Positions 25,304 through 34,685 are shown, counted from the stretch's first letter. The stretch is DNA of 64,000 nucleotides from Neorhizobium petrolearium (GCF_017873175.1 NZ_JAGGJW010000010.1:62001-126000); one strand, 5' to 3'. Translations and numbers: made by a program. Notes: a model not told the origin generated them from the sequence alone.

Positions 25304-26704
25304 TCAGATCCTCCACATCATTTCGTTTGTCTTGCGCTGCCCCAGCAGCGCCGCGGCGCCTTCTCCGGCGAAACGCCCAAGAACAACGGCCGTCAGCAGG
25401 CCGTTGCCGCCGAGATAACCGTAAGAAGCCGGGCCGGAGAGACCACGTGCCGCGCCGCCGGCGGCAAAGAGATTGGGTAGCGCCGAACCATCCGACCGCA
25501 GCACGCGCGCTGATGCATCGACCATCAGGCCGCCCTGGGTGTGAAACAGCGCTCCTCGGACCCGAACCGCCAGAAAAGGCGCTTCGAGCGGCATCAAGTC
25601 GGTAAACTCCCGGCCGAACGGATCAGCCGAAAGGCCGCCGATCGCCGCGGAGACCTGGTCAAAACTCGCCTGCAGTGCTTCGTGTGGAACATCGATCTTG
25701 TCGGCGAGCTCGCCGATGCTATCCGCCGTTACGACCGAACCGCTTTCCAGCACGCGGCGATAATCCTGAAACGTCAGCGCCGGCTCTTCGCAGCGTTTGT
25801 CGTAGATCGTCCAAGCGGTGCCGTCGGGCTGGCTCAGCACTTCGGAGGCCTGCTCGGAATAACCGCTCATCTCGTTGGAAAAACGCCTGCCGGTCGAATT
25901 CACCTGGAAACCGCCGCGGATGACCAATGCCCAAGTGACGGGCAGGTCGGGACCGTCGGCCACGCAATGACCCTGATAGCCGCCAAGATCGGCTGTGGCC
26001 GCGCCGAGTTTTTCGCCCCAGCGCAGCGCGTCGCCCGTCGAGCCGTGATGGCCGCAAAAAACCGCATCCGCCATGCTGGGAATGTGTCGCGCGACGATGG
26101 AGGCATCCGCGCCATAACCGCCCGTTGCCAACACGACCGCGCCAGCACCCATCACCTTGTCTTTACCGTTGAGGCTATAGCCGACCGCCTCCACTCGGCC
26201 GTTTTCCGCCGACAACAGCTGCTGTACCAATGCGCCCGTGACGATCTGCGCACCGGCAGCCTGCGCGGCCCTGAGAAGATTGGCCTCCATCTCGACGCCG
26301 GTTCGGCTTTTCGGGACGTGATAACGATGGCGCGCATGCCCTGGATAAAGAATGTCGTCCAGCAGTTCAAAATGCACGCCGTGCCGGTCATGCAGCCATT
26401 CGACGGCGGGACCGGAAGCTTGTGCAACGGCACGGGCAAGATGCTCGTCGGTCTTGCCCTTGGCCTTCTTCATGATGTCGGCGAGGAAAAGCTGGGGCGT
26501 ATCCTTGATGCCCTTCTCGCGCTGGAAACGCGTGCCGGCGCCCGGAAGCATGCCGAGTGTCATCGCCGTGTTGCCAGCCGGCTCCGTGTCGCGCTCCAGC
26601 ACAATGACGGAAAGACCAGCTTCACAGGCGGCAAGCGCGGCGCAAAGGCCGGCTGCGCCAGCGCCTATGATGACGATGTCGGCCTTGTCACCTGCGCTGT
26701 TCAT
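25304..26704 (-). CDS. FAD-dependent oxidoreductase, fumarate reductase/tricarballylate dehydrogenase-like
   Basis: This 466-residue flavoprotein is of the fumarate reductase/3-ketosteroid dehydrogenase superfamily. The Rossmann motif IIGAGAAGLCAAL is at residues ~11-23, LERDTEPAGNTA follows, and GGLMVDASARVLR..G..LPNLFAAGGAARG near the C-terminus closes the FAD site. Such enzymes move hydrogens across a C-C bond next to a carboxylate. It is about half identical by eye to the flavoprotein at 42703, sharing GGFQVN..G.RFSNE..GYSEQA.EVL.QP and GALFHTQGGL. It overlaps the tautomerase-fusion gene by 4 bases. Confidence 0.85.
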   Translation of the reverse strand: MNSAGDKADIVIIGAGAAGLCAALAACEAGLSVIVLERDTEPAGNTAMTLGMLPGAGTRFQREKGIKDTPQLFLADIMKKAKGKTDEHLARAVAQASGPAVEWLHDRHGVHFELLDDILYPGHARHRYHVPKSRTGVEMEANLLRAAQAAGAQIVTGALVQQLLSAENGRVEAVGYSLNGKDKVMGAGAVVLATGGYGADASIVARHIPSMADAVFCGHHGSTGDALRWGEKLGAATADLGGYQGHCVADGPDLPVTWALVIRGGFQVNSTGRRFSNEMSGYSEQASEVLSQPDGTAWTIYDKRCEEPALTFQDYRRVLESGSVVTADSIGELADKIDVPHEALQASFDQVSAAIGGLSADPFGREFTDLMPLEAPFLAVRVRGALFHTQGGLMVDASARVLRSDGSALPNLFAAGGAARGLSGPASYGYLGGNGLLTAVVLGRFAGEGAAALLGQRKTNEMMWRI

Positions 26705-27192
26705 GCGGTGGTCCAGATTATGTATCCGGAAATCAGCTTTCCGGAAATGGTGAAGCGTTCGATGAAGCGGGCGGAACCGGCCCTACCTTCGGCAAACACC
26801 AGCACGTTCTCGTCGTTGACGGATTCGTCGAAGCGAACATAGACCCGACCGGCTGCGGCGTTCATCAGCCCGGCGAGATTGATCGTGGCACCTTTGGTAT
26901 CCGTGGCGGTAAATTCTGGCGTGAGAAATGCGGACGCCTTCGCCGCATCGCCACTTGCGAGCGCCTTCGCAAAGTCGGCGACGAAATCCGTTGCCGGCGG
27001 GAGTGGCGGACCAGGCACTCGCGGAATACCGCCGCGGGCATAGGAGCTCGGGCTTACTTCACGGATGACGGTGATCGTGCCTTCCGGCACCGCCGCGATC
27101 ACAGAGCGCACCACGCGCGCCATGCCCTTCATCAGACGCGCTTTCGTCTCCGCGTCATATCCTTCGATCAGCGTGGTCTCGATAACGGGCAT
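26701..27192 (-). CDS. Tautomerase domain fused to a SnoaL/NTF2-like domain
   Basis: This 163-residue protein opens with PVIETTLIEGYDAETKARLM, so proline is exposed after Met removal as in 4-oxalocrotonate tautomerases. The first ~60 residues fit that family (ending PSSYARGGIP). A P-rich linker leads to a ~95-residue alpha/beta segment (FAKALASGDAAKASAFLTPEF.., RFIERFTISGKLI) that looks like a SnoaL/NTF2-like fold. The fusion is unusual. Pro2 suggests proton transfer on an enol or unsaturated acid; the second domain may bind or isomerise the same compound. It is coupled by a 4-base overlap to the flavoprotein. Confidence 0.7.
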   Translation of the reverse strand: MPVIETTLIEGYDAETKARLMKGMARVVRSVIAAVPEGTITVIREVSPSSYARGGIPRVPGPPLPPATDFVADFAKALASGDAAKASAFLTPEFTATDTKGATINLAGLMNAAAGRVYVRFDESVNDENVLVFAEGRAGSARFIERFTISGKLISGYIIWTTA

Positions 27193-27213
27193 GATATCCT
27201 CCGATTGTTTGGC

Positions 27214-27822
27214 TCAGCCGAGCTCGGCGCAGATTTCGGCAATGGTGGCGACGCGGGCGACTGGTTTCAGCGCCTCGATCGCGACGTTATGGGTGGCTTG
27301 CGAAAAGGCGGCGCAGCCGTCGGAAAGCACGGTCGTGTCGAAATCCCGGACATGCGCGTCGCGGACCGTGGAAGCGACGCCACCATTGGTGACGATGCCG
27401 CCGACAAGCAGGCGCTCGATGCCGCATTTCTTCAAAACCCATTCGAGTCGCGTCATGTAGAAGGAGGAATATGCAACTTTCTCCACCACCAGATCGGCCG
27501 GCGCCAGCGTGTCGACCAGGCTGTTGCCCCAGCTTCCGGGCGCGAAGTCACCCTTGCCGAGGAAGGGGCGCAGTTCCTTCAGATGCGGCGAGATAATCGG
27601 CTCGCCGCCTTTGGCCGGCACTAGCGTGAACTGTGCCGAGATCACCCAACCGCCTTTGGCGCGCAGGAGGTCGACCAGCGGCTTGATCCTTTCCGGAAGG
27701 GCTGCGATCTCCTGTGCGCCTTGGCCGGCGCGCCCATAAGCCCCATTCGGGGCCAGGAAATCGTTGGTGAGATCGACGATGATCAGACCAGTTTTCTCAA
27801 CCGGAATGGCGGACTTGCTCAT
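27214..27822 (-). CDS. Isochorismatase-family hydrolase lacking the catalytic cysteine
   Basis: This 202-residue Rossmann-like protein is of the isochorismatase/cysteine-hydrolase superfamily. The catalytic Asp and Lys are present as D17 (LIIVDLTNDF) and K115 (VVEKVAYSSF). The position of the nucleophilic cysteine in the usual TNxCV motif is glycine (TNGGVASTVRDA, G148). True isochorismatases and PhzD have Asp-Lys-Gly and hydrolyse vinyl ethers, whereas amidases such as carbamoylsarcosine or maleamate hydrolase need the Cys. Amidase activity should therefore not be assumed. It overlaps hyuA by 4 bases. Confidence 0.83.
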   Translation of the reverse strand: MSKSAIPVEKTGLIIVDLTNDFLAPNGAYGRAGQGAQEIAALPERIKPLVDLLRAKGGWVISAQFTLVPAKGGEPIISPHLKELRPFLGKGDFAPGSWGNSLVDTLAPADLVVEKVAYSSFYMTRLEWVLKKCGIERLLVGGIVTNGGVASTVRDAHVRDFDTTVLSDGCAAFSQATHNVAIEALKPVARVATIAEICAELG

Positions 27823-29894
27823 CCCTTCCGCTCCATGATCACGTTGCCGAAGTCGTCGACGCGAGCCATAAGGTCTGGATCGACCAATACGGTCGCGTCC
27901 GGCTGTTCGAGGATGGCCGGTCCTTGGATCACCGCGCCAACCGGCAGTGCGAGGCGGGCATAGATCGCCGTGTCATGCCAACCGCCATCGAACCAGACGG
28001 GGCGGTTGCCGCGCTTCGCCTGTTCCACGGTCGTACCCGGTTCCGGAGCCAGTGCCCCGAGGCTGAAATGCGGCCGGCGACCGATCGCCGAGGTTCGCAG
28101 GTTGACGATTTTGGCCTGGAGGCCCGGTAGCAGCCGGCTGAATGATGACTGATATGCCGCATCGAATGCGGCCTGGACAATCTCGCGGGTTACGCCTGTC
28201 GAGCCATTTTCGACCGTCACCGGCAGCGGCACGGAAACCGTGTGAGTCTGGCCGACATAGTGCATGTCGAGTTCGAAAATGACATCGATACGCTCTATCT
28301 GCAGGCCGGCTTCCTCAACGATCTGACGGGCGGCTTCCGCCTCCGCCACCATACGCTTGTCGAGGACTTCGGTGTCGAGTGCCGCGACCGTCAGGTTGAC
28401 GGTCTGCACCTGGTCGTGGCGAATGTCGGCTATGACGCAGCCGAGCGCCGAGGTGACGCCCGGAAAACGCGGCACGAGTGCGGCCTGCAGGCCGACATCC
28501 TTTATCAATGAGCCGGCATGGAGTGCGCCGCCGCCGCCGAACGGTACGGCAACGAATTTCGCCGGATCATGGCCGCGTTCGATGGAAACGAGGCGGATGG
28601 CGCCGGCCATCCGCCCGTCGGCGATCTTTACGATCGCTTCGGCGGATTCCATCACACCGAGGCCGGTAGGCTTGGCCACATGTTCCTCGATGGCCTTCTT
28701 GGCGGCTTCGACGTCGAGACGCGCGAGCTTGCCGCCGATTGGGCGGTCGGCATTGATGCGGCCGAGCACGATATTGGCGTCGGTCAGCGTCGGGCGCGTA
28801 TTGCCCTGCCCATAAGCGACCGGGCCGGGGCGCGAGCCGGCGCTTTCCGGCCCGACCTGCAACAGTCCGCCAGCATCCACATGGGCGATCGAACCGCCGC
28901 CGGCGCCGATCGTGGTGATTTCGATCATCGGCGTGCGGATGACGAGGCCGAAGTCGATCGTTGTCTGGGCAGCAAGGGAGGTCTCGCCCTCGACGACCAG
29001 CGAAACGTCGAAGGACGTGCCGCCGAGATCGCCGGTGATGATGTTCGGGAAACCAGCCGCCTTGGAGATTGCCGCCGCAGCGATGACGCCGGCCGCGGGA
29101 CCGGACAGGGCTGTGCGCACCGGCAGGCGACGTGCTGTCTCCGTCGACATGACGCCACCGTTCGACTGGACGATGTGGAATCGTCCGCTAAAGGCTTCGC
29201 TTTTCAGCGCATCCGTCAGCTTGCGAAGATACCCGCCGACGACTGGCTGCAGATAGGCATTAAGCGCCGTAGTGGAGGTGCGTTCGAATTCGCGGATCTC
29301 GGGCAGGATCTGTGAAGAGCACGCGACGTTCTCGTTCGGCCAGACCGATTGGGCGGCGTCCAGCGCCACGAGTTCGTTGGCCGGGTTGGCATAGGCGTTG
29401 ATGAAAACAATGGCGAGCGCCTCGGCACCCGCAGCGAGCGCACGGCGGGCGGCGGCCTTGACTTCTTCCGGATCGAGCGTTTTGCGAACGGTACCATCCG
29501 CCAGAATACGTTCGTTCACTTCGAAACGCAGGTCCCGTTCGATCACGGGTACGAAGTCGCCCCATAGACCCCAGGTATTCAGCCGGTCGCGGCGTCGCAT
29601 TTCCAAAACGTCGCGGAAACCGGTCGTAGTGATGAGCGCAGTGCAGGCGCCCTTGCGCTCCAGAAGTGCATTGGTACCAACCGTCGTGCCGTGCACGATA
29701 GAGCCGAGTTCAGCGATCGAGCCGAAAGTCTTCAGGCCTTCGAGGAAGCCGATCGCCTCATCGCCGCGGTTGGAGGAAACCTTGGCGGTCCGGAAACGGC
29801 CGGTCGCAGCGTCGTGGAAAAAGAGGTCGGTGAACGTACCGCCGACATCGACGCCGACGACGGAGGCGCCGCCCGTCTTTACGTTGGTGTTCAT
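27819..29894 (-). CDS. hyuA: Hydantoinase/oxoprolinase family subunit A
   Basis: This 691-residue protein is of the HyuA/oxoprolinase N-terminal family, with the ATP-binding starts VGVDVGGTFTDLFF and GDLGGTSFDVSLV and the later FVAVPFGGGGALHAG. With HyuB it couples ATP hydrolysis to opening a cyclic amide (5-oxoproline, N-methylhydantoin) or, in relatives, to carboxylating a ketone. It overlaps its partner hyuB and the isochorismatase-like gene by 4 bases each. The substrate is unknown; the company of lyase, dehydratase and racemase-like genes points to a cyclic amide or imide related to a dicarboxylate. Confidence 0.88.
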   Translation of the reverse strand: MNTNVKTGGASVVGVDVGGTFTDLFFHDAATGRFRTAKVSSNRGDEAIGFLEGLKTFGSIAELGSIVHGTTVGTNALLERKGACTALITTTGFRDVLEMRRRDRLNTWGLWGDFVPVIERDLRFEVNERILADGTVRKTLDPEEVKAAARRALAAGAEALAIVFINAYANPANELVALDAAQSVWPNENVACSSQILPEIREFERTSTTALNAYLQPVVGGYLRKLTDALKSEAFSGRFHIVQSNGGVMSTETARRLPVRTALSGPAAGVIAAAAISKAAGFPNIITGDLGGTSFDVSLVVEGETSLAAQTTIDFGLVIRTPMIEITTIGAGGGSIAHVDAGGLLQVGPESAGSRPGPVAYGQGNTRPTLTDANIVLGRINADRPIGGKLARLDVEAAKKAIEEHVAKPTGLGVMESAEAIVKIADGRMAGAIRLVSIERGHDPAKFVAVPFGGGGALHAGSLIKDVGLQAALVPRFPGVTSALGCVIADIRHDQVQTVNLTVAALDTEVLDKRMVAEAEAARQIVEEAGLQIERIDVIFELDMHYVGQTHTVSVPLPVTVENGSTGVTREIVQAAFDAAYQSSFSRLLPGLQAKIVNLRTSAIGRRPHFSLGALAPEPGTTVEQAKRGNRPVWFDGGWHDTAIYARLALPVGAVIQGPAILEQPDATVLVDPDLMARVDDFGNVIMERKG

Positions 29895-31630
29895 GCGGCA
29901 GCTCCTTCACGCAGTTTCATCGTCGCAGTCATATCGATATTGCCTGCGGCATCGGTTTCGACGCCGTAGATCTCGCGGGCTGCTTCACGGCTGACGAAGC
30001 CGAGGCGGACGTCGCGGGCCACCTTTTCGGCAGGCCGCGTCTTCGGATTGCCGAAACCGCCGCCGCCGGGGGCTTCGATGCGCACGCGCTGGCCGGGCTT
30101 GATGCGGACATCCGCGACCTTGGAGGCAAGCGGTGGCGAGTGTTCGCCGTCATCAGCCTGCCAGGTGAAGCGGTTGAGCGCCGCTTCCCCGCCGCCGGCG
30201 ACGCCGAAGGGCGCGTAGACGCCGCGTTCGCCGAGCAGGAAGACATCCGCGTCGGTCATGGCCTCGACCTCGTAGATCGCGCCGACACCGCCGCGGTGAC
30301 AACCGGCACCGGCCGAATCCGGCCGCAGCGCCCATTGGGTGAAGAGCACCGGATAGGAGGCTTCCATGATTTCTGCCGGCGGAATGGTCGCCATGGAGAT
30401 CGGGTTGTTGGCGTGGTTCAAGCCGTCGCTTTCGGGATTGCCGCCAAGGCCGCCACCGAAGAAGGAGAACATCACGTAACGCGAACCGTCATCGCGGTAA
30501 CCGGCGATGGAAAGCGCATTGATCGTGCCGAACGGGCCAGCTGTGGCGCGGGCGGGATCGGCCTGCGCAAGCGCGCCGAACACGACGCCGATGACGCGCA
30601 GGATGGTTTCCGTATACCCGCCGACCGGCTTCGGCGGCTTGACGCCAAGCAGCGTGGTTTCCGGAATGACGAACTCGATCGGCCGCAGGCAGCCGGCATT
30701 GGCCGGCACGCTGGTGAAGACATGCTTCAGCGCCACGTAGCAGCAGGCGGCCGCCGTCGAATAGGCGATGTTGAGCGGTCCGGCGCAGGGGCCGGAGGAG
30801 CGGGAGAAGTCCAGCACCATCTCATCGCCCCTGATCGTCAGGTCGAGCGCGATGGTGAGTTTGTCCGGCGTGATCCCGTCATTGTCGAGATAGTCTTCGA
30901 AGACATATGTGCCATCCGGCAGGGCGCGGATTTCCTCGCGCATCATTGCTTCGGCACGGTTCGAAAAGGCCTCGAACGCTGCCTCCACCGTGTCGTTGCC
31001 ATAGCTGTCCAGTAGCTCGTCGAGCCTTCGTTCGCCAAGGTCGAGCGCGTTCAGCTGACCGTTCAGGTCGCCGTAGTTGGATAGCGGCACTCGCGAATTG
31101 GCAGAAAGGATCTCGACAATGTCGTTGTTGATGACGCCCTTGGTGAAGAGCTTGACGACCGGGATGCGCACGCCTTCCTGGAAACTTTCCGTTGCCTTGG
31201 CGTTGAAGCCTCCTGGCACATTGCCGCCGATATCCAGCCAGTGGCCGACCGAGGCGATCCAGCAATAGAGCTTGTCCTCGCGGAAAACCGGCCTCACGAG
31301 CCGGAAGTCGTTCAGATGTGTACCGCCGGCATAGGGATCGTTGAAGAGGAAAGTATCGCCCGGCGAAAGATTGCCATCTCGGGCCACCTTCTCGATGACC
31401 GCTTTCACCGCAAAGGCCATGGCGCCCACGAAAATCGGCAGACCTCGCGTGCCCTGAACGAGCGTCGCGCCGGTTTCCGCGTGGTAGAGACCGTGGCAGG
31501 CGTCGCGCGCTTCGGCGATGATAGGGTTGAACGCGGAGCGATAGAGCGTCGCGTCCATCTCGTCGGCGATCTGTTCCAGCCGTCCATTGAGGATGGCGAG
31601 TGTTACGGGATCGAGCGTTTTCGTGGTCAT
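29891..31630 (-). CDS. hyuB: Hydantoinase/oxoprolinase family subunit B
   Basis: This 579-residue HyuB-family subunit starts TLDPVTLAILNGRLEQIADEMDATLYRSAFNP.. (split for length), followed by the conserved FNDPYAGGTHLNDF, GHWLDIGG and GGGFGNPKTR. It is the obligate partner of HyuA. Position between the lyase gene and hyuA, with 4-base overlaps on both sides, shows a single translational unit. Confidence 0.88.
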   Translation of the reverse strand: MTTKTLDPVTLAILNGRLEQIADEMDATLYRSAFNPIIAEARDACHGLYHAETGATLVQGTRGLPIFVGAMAFAVKAVIEKVARDGNLSPGDTFLFNDPYAGGTHLNDFRLVRPVFREDKLYCWIASVGHWLDIGGNVPGGFNAKATESFQEGVRIPVVKLFTKGVINNDIVEILSANSRVPLSNYGDLNGQLNALDLGERRLDELLDSYGNDTVEAAFEAFSNRAEAMMREEIRALPDGTYVFEDYLDNDGITPDKLTIALDLTIRGDEMVLDFSRSSGPCAGPLNIAYSTAAACCYVALKHVFTSVPANAGCLRPIEFVIPETTLLGVKPPKPVGGYTETILRVIGVVFGALAQADPARATAGPFGTINALSIAGYRDDGSRYVMFSFFGGGLGGNPESDGLNHANNPISMATIPPAEIMEASYPVLFTQWALRPDSAGAGCHRGGVGAIYEVEAMTDADVFLLGERGVYAPFGVAGGGEAALNRFTWQADDGEHSPPLASKVADVRIKPGQRVRIEAPGGGGFGNPKTRPAEKVARDVRLGFVSREAAREIYGVETDAAGNIDMTATMKLREGAAA

Positions 31631-32526
31631 GCTGCATTGCCCTTCTTGGAGGCGCCCTTCGGTGGAACGAAGGTTTCGTACTCGCGCCCGGCTTGAAGCA
31701 TTTCCGGCGTTCCGATCAGTTCATTCAGGTCGTTGAACTGGAACATCCGGTCGCGGAAGGGCTCATTGCTGCCATTGGCCTGGAGCGAATGATAGTAATC
31801 CTGTGCGGTGCGGGCGATGGCCCGTACGATGCCGCCTGGGAAGATGACGATCTTGAAGCCGAGTTCGCCGAGTTCGCCTGCTGTCATCATCGGCGTATTG
31901 CCGCCTTCCACCATGTTGGCGAGCAGCGGCAAACGGTGGCCGAGTGCCTTGCAGACGGCTTCCAACTGCTGCTGCGAGCGGGGGGCTTCGACGAACAGCA
32001 CGTCTGCGCCGGCATCGGCATAATGCGAAGCGCGTTCGATCGCCGCTTCGAAGCCTTCGACGGCGACGGCATCCGTGCGGGCGATAATCAGGGTTTCTTC
32101 CGTTGTCCGGGCATCAACGGCCGCCTTGATCTTGCCGGCCATTTCGGATGCCGAGATCAGCGATTTGTCCTGAAGATGGCCGCAACGCTTCGGCAGCGTC
32201 TGGTCTTCAAGCTGGATGGCACTGGCGCCAGCCCGTTCGAAGGTCTTGACGGTCCGCAGGACATTCAGCGCATTGCCGTAACCATTGTCGGCATCGACGA
32301 TGACCGGCGTCTCGACACGGTGGCGCACGAGTTCGATCACATCGGCGACTTCCGTCATCGAGACGAGGCCGATGTCCGGACGACCCAGCCTGGTGTAGGC
32401 GATCGCCGCGCCGGAGAGATAAAGCGCATCAAAGCCGGCATCGGTTGCGATGGAACTCGTCAGGGCGTCGTAGATCCCAGGGGCCACGATCGGGCCGGGC
32501 CGGGACAGGAGAGTTTTCAAGGTCAT
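31627..32526 (-). CDS. Isocitrate lyase/PEP mutase family C-C lyase
   Basis: This 299-residue enzyme of the isocitrate lyase/PEP mutase superfamily has metal-site residues D78 and D80 (VDADNGYG), E107 (QLEDQ) and the lyase-type loop KRCGHL with C115. The cysteine loop separates lyases (methylisocitrate lyase, 2,3-dimethylmalate lyase) from mutases and decarboxylases. It would cleave a 2-hydroxy-3-alkyl-succinate-type compound to a keto or glyoxyl acid plus a carboxylic acid. The ATG at 32526 is chosen because the longer frame overlaps prpD. It sits between prpD and hyuB. Confidence 0.85.
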   Translation of the reverse strand: MTLKTLLSRPGPIVAPGIYDALTSSIATDAGFDALYLSGAAIAYTRLGRPDIGLVSMTEVADVIELVRHRVETPVIVDADNGYGNALNVLRTVKTFERAGASAIQLEDQTLPKRCGHLQDKSLISASEMAGKIKAAVDARTTEETLIIARTDAVAVEGFEAAIERASHYADAGADVLFVEAPRSQQQLEAVCKALGHRLPLLANMVEGGNTPMMTAGELGELGFKIVIFPGGIVRAIARTAQDYYHSLQANGSNEPFRDRMFQFNDLNELIGTPEMLQAGREYETFVPPKGASKKGNAA

Positions 32527-32527
32527 T

Positions 32528-33958
32528 TCAGGCTTCCTTGATCGCAGGCTGGGCAAGCAGGCTGTTGAGGCCTGTCAGGTCCGGCGCCGTTTCGATCGTT
32601 TCAATGGCATTCAGAATGCGATCGGCATGGGCCTTGCCCCAGACCGGTACGGCAAGCTCGAAGAACTTCGCGCGGACCTCATCCGGGGTGTAGGGATCGA
32701 CCGCATCGCCGCGATTGGTCATGGTCTCCGCAGCCAGCACGCGGCCGTCGGTGAGGCGGATGGTCAGGTGCGCCGGGCGTTTGTCCGGCAGCATGGCGGT
32801 GTATTCCAGTTTTTCGCGGACCGAGACCTTGCGGGCCAGCGCGCGGATCGTCTCGTTGTCGACAGAGGCTTGGCGGAAAGCCGGCACGGAGGCTTCGCCG
32901 TTGATGATCGTCGTGGCGATCGCGAACGGCAGCGAGAACTTTGCCGCCAGCATGTTGGAGGGTTCGAGACTGTCTAGCTGTGCCGCGTAGGCATAGGTCT
33001 CGACCTCGATCGAAGCGATGTCTTCAGGCGCGATCCTGCCGTGGGCCGTGATCAGCGACCGGACGACATCGAGCGAACCATGGGTAAAGCGGCAGGCGGC
33101 GTGGCGCTTGAAATAGTTGCGCTGGATCTCGTAACGACTACCGAGTTCATCCGCCATCATTTCCGGCTTGAAACCCTCGGCGAGAATGCCGCTATAAACG
33201 GTGCAGACAGAGTCGATCTCACCCTTGAAGCCGGAAGCGACCATATCCCAGGCCATCATGCCGTTGCGGTTGGAAAAACCGCAGAAGCTGTTGCGCACGG
33301 TAGCGCCTTCCAACATTGCGCGCAGGCTGGCGCCGACGCTGAGTGTCGCGGAAACATTGACCGTCTCGATCAGAGCTTCCTCGTCGGCTCCGTCAAGCAG
33401 CGCGGTCGCAAAAGCCGCGCCGATCGTTCCCCATGTTCCATGCGGATGAACGGTGGGGCGCAGGCGGCAGGCAGCCCCCGCCCGCGCGCCCACTTCGTAA
33501 CCGAGGATGAAGGCGGTCATGAAATCCCTGCCGCTCTTGCCACCGGCAAGCGCGGTCGACAATGCCGCCGGCAGAACGTGTATGCCGGGATGGCCGCGTG
33601 CGAACGAGTTGCCTTCATCCAGCTCCAGTGCGGTGCCGGCTGTACCGTTGATGAAAGCCGCATCGTCGCCGCGCAGCGAAATGCCGGCACCGACAGCCGC
33701 TACGTCGCCGCGACCGCGTTTGGCGAGGCGTCCTGCGAGTTTCAGCAGTTCCGGCTCCTGCATGCCGGATGCCATGGCGCCGATGCAATCGAGCAGAACA
33801 AGTTTTGTCTGGGCGACCAGTTCCGGCTGGAGCTTGTCGAAGCCCAGCGTCACGCCGAAACGGCCCCATCGAGTCAGCCAGTCAGGCCGGGGTTCGGCCA
33901 GAAGCACGGATGCGGGAACGATGCCCGGGGTAATGATGTTTCGGGTAACGATGGTCAT
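32528..33958 (-). CDS. MmgE/PrpD family dehydratase-like protein
   Basis: This 476-residue protein belongs to the MmgE/PrpD family (2-methylcitrate dehydratase, cis-aconitate decarboxylase, iminodisuccinate epimerase relatives). Family segments include LLDCIGAMASG, NGTAGTALELDEGN, HPGIHVLPAALS, GYEVGARAG and the histidine-rich FKRHAACRFTH. GAGGAGG precedes the ATG. Directly upstream of a methylisocitrate-lyase-like gene, it could dehydrate or epimerise a citrate-like or alkylmalate intermediate. No methylcitrate synthase is present, so this is not the standard methylcitrate cycle. Confidence 0.87.
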   Translation of the reverse strand: MTIVTRNIITPGIVPASVLLAEPRPDWLTRWGRFGVTLGFDKLQPELVAQTKLVLLDCIGAMASGMQEPELLKLAGRLAKRGRGDVAAVGAGISLRGDDAAFINGTAGTALELDEGNSFARGHPGIHVLPAALSTALAGGKSGRDFMTAFILGYEVGARAGAACRLRPTVHPHGTWGTIGAAFATALLDGADEEALIETVNVSATLSVGASLRAMLEGATVRNSFCGFSNRNGMMAWDMVASGFKGEIDSVCTVYSGILAEGFKPEMMADELGSRYEIQRNYFKRHAACRFTHGSLDVVRSLITAHGRIAPEDIASIEVETYAYAAQLDSLEPSNMLAAKFSLPFAIATTIINGEASVPAFRQASVDNETIRALARKVSVREKLEYTAMLPDKRPAHLTIRLTDGRVLAAETMTNRGDAVDPYTPDEVRAKFFELAVPVWGKAHADRILNAIETIETAPDLTGLNSLLAQPAIKEA

Positions 33959-33986
33959 GATCGTGTCCTCCTCATTCTAACCCGGG

Positions 33987-34685
33987 CTAAAGCCCGAGAT
34001 AGGCCCGCTTCAGTTCCGGATTGGCGGAAATTTCCGCCGCCGTGCCGGACATTGTGATCGTGCCGTTCTCGACGATGTAGGCGCGTGAGGCGATCTCCAG
34101 CGACTGAACGACGTTCTGCTCCACCAGCATGACCGGCAGGCCGTCCTGGTTCAGCCGGCGCACGAGGTTGAACATCTCCTCGACCAGCAGTGGCGAAAGG
34201 CCGAGCGAGGGTTCGTCGAGGATCAGAAGTTTCGGTTCGGCCATCATGCCGCGACCGATTGCCAGCATCTGCTGCTCGCCTCCGGAAAGCGTGCCGGCTG
34301 CCTGGCCCGTGCGCTCCTTGAGGCGCGGGAAGGTGGCGAAGACGTTTTCCAGATTGCGGGTGCGGTTCTTCTTGCCGCGGCGATAGCTGCCGAGCTCGAT
34401 ATTTTCGAGCACGGTCATGTTTGGGAAGATCTTGCGGCCTTCCGGCACATGGATCAGGCCCGCATCAACTGCAGCCGTCGACGAGCCACTGAGGGGGACA
34501 CCGTCGAAGACAATGCGTCCTGCCGTTACCGGCAGGACGCCAGACAGCGCCTTGTTCAGCGTCGTCTTGCCGACGCCGTTGGCACCTAGGACCGCAACGA
34601 TCTCACCTTTGCTGACGGAAATGTCGATGCCGCGCAGCACCTCGACGGCGCCATAGCCGGCGCGAAGGCCTTTGACTTCAAGCAT
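33987..34685 (-). CDS. livF: Branched-chain-type ABC transporter ATPase LivF
   Basis: This 232-residue ATPase has Walker A GANGVGKTT, VPEGRKIFPNMTVLENIELG, signature LSGGEQQMLAIGRGM and Walker B LLILDEPSLGLSP, all LivF-like. It begins at 34685, overlapping livG by 8 bases. It is the second ATPase of a hydrophobic-amino-acid/amide-type importer that feeds the operon. Confidence 0.9.
   Translation of the reverse strand: MLEVKGLRAGYGAVEVLRGIDISVSKGEIVAVLGANGVGKTTLNKALSGVLPVTAGRIVFDGVPLSGSSTAAVDAGLIHVPEGRKIFPNMTVLENIELGSYRRGKKNRTRNLENVFATFPRLKERTGQAAGTLSGGEQQMLAIGRGMMAEPKLLILDEPSLGLSPLLVEEMFNLVRRLNQDGLPVMLVEQNVVQSLEIASRAYIVENGTITMSGTAAEISANPELKRAYLGL

Noticed and set aside
25541-26842. A 433-codon + strand frame opposite the flavoprotein
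   Set aside because: It is antisense to a well-supported FAD gene and has no recognisable motif.
31627-33958. Standard methylcitrate cycle (prpB/prpD)
   Set aside because: There is no methylcitrate synthase or propionyl-CoA gene; the pair is embedded in a HyuAB/LeuCD operon with a Liv importer, so a plain propionate role is not supported.
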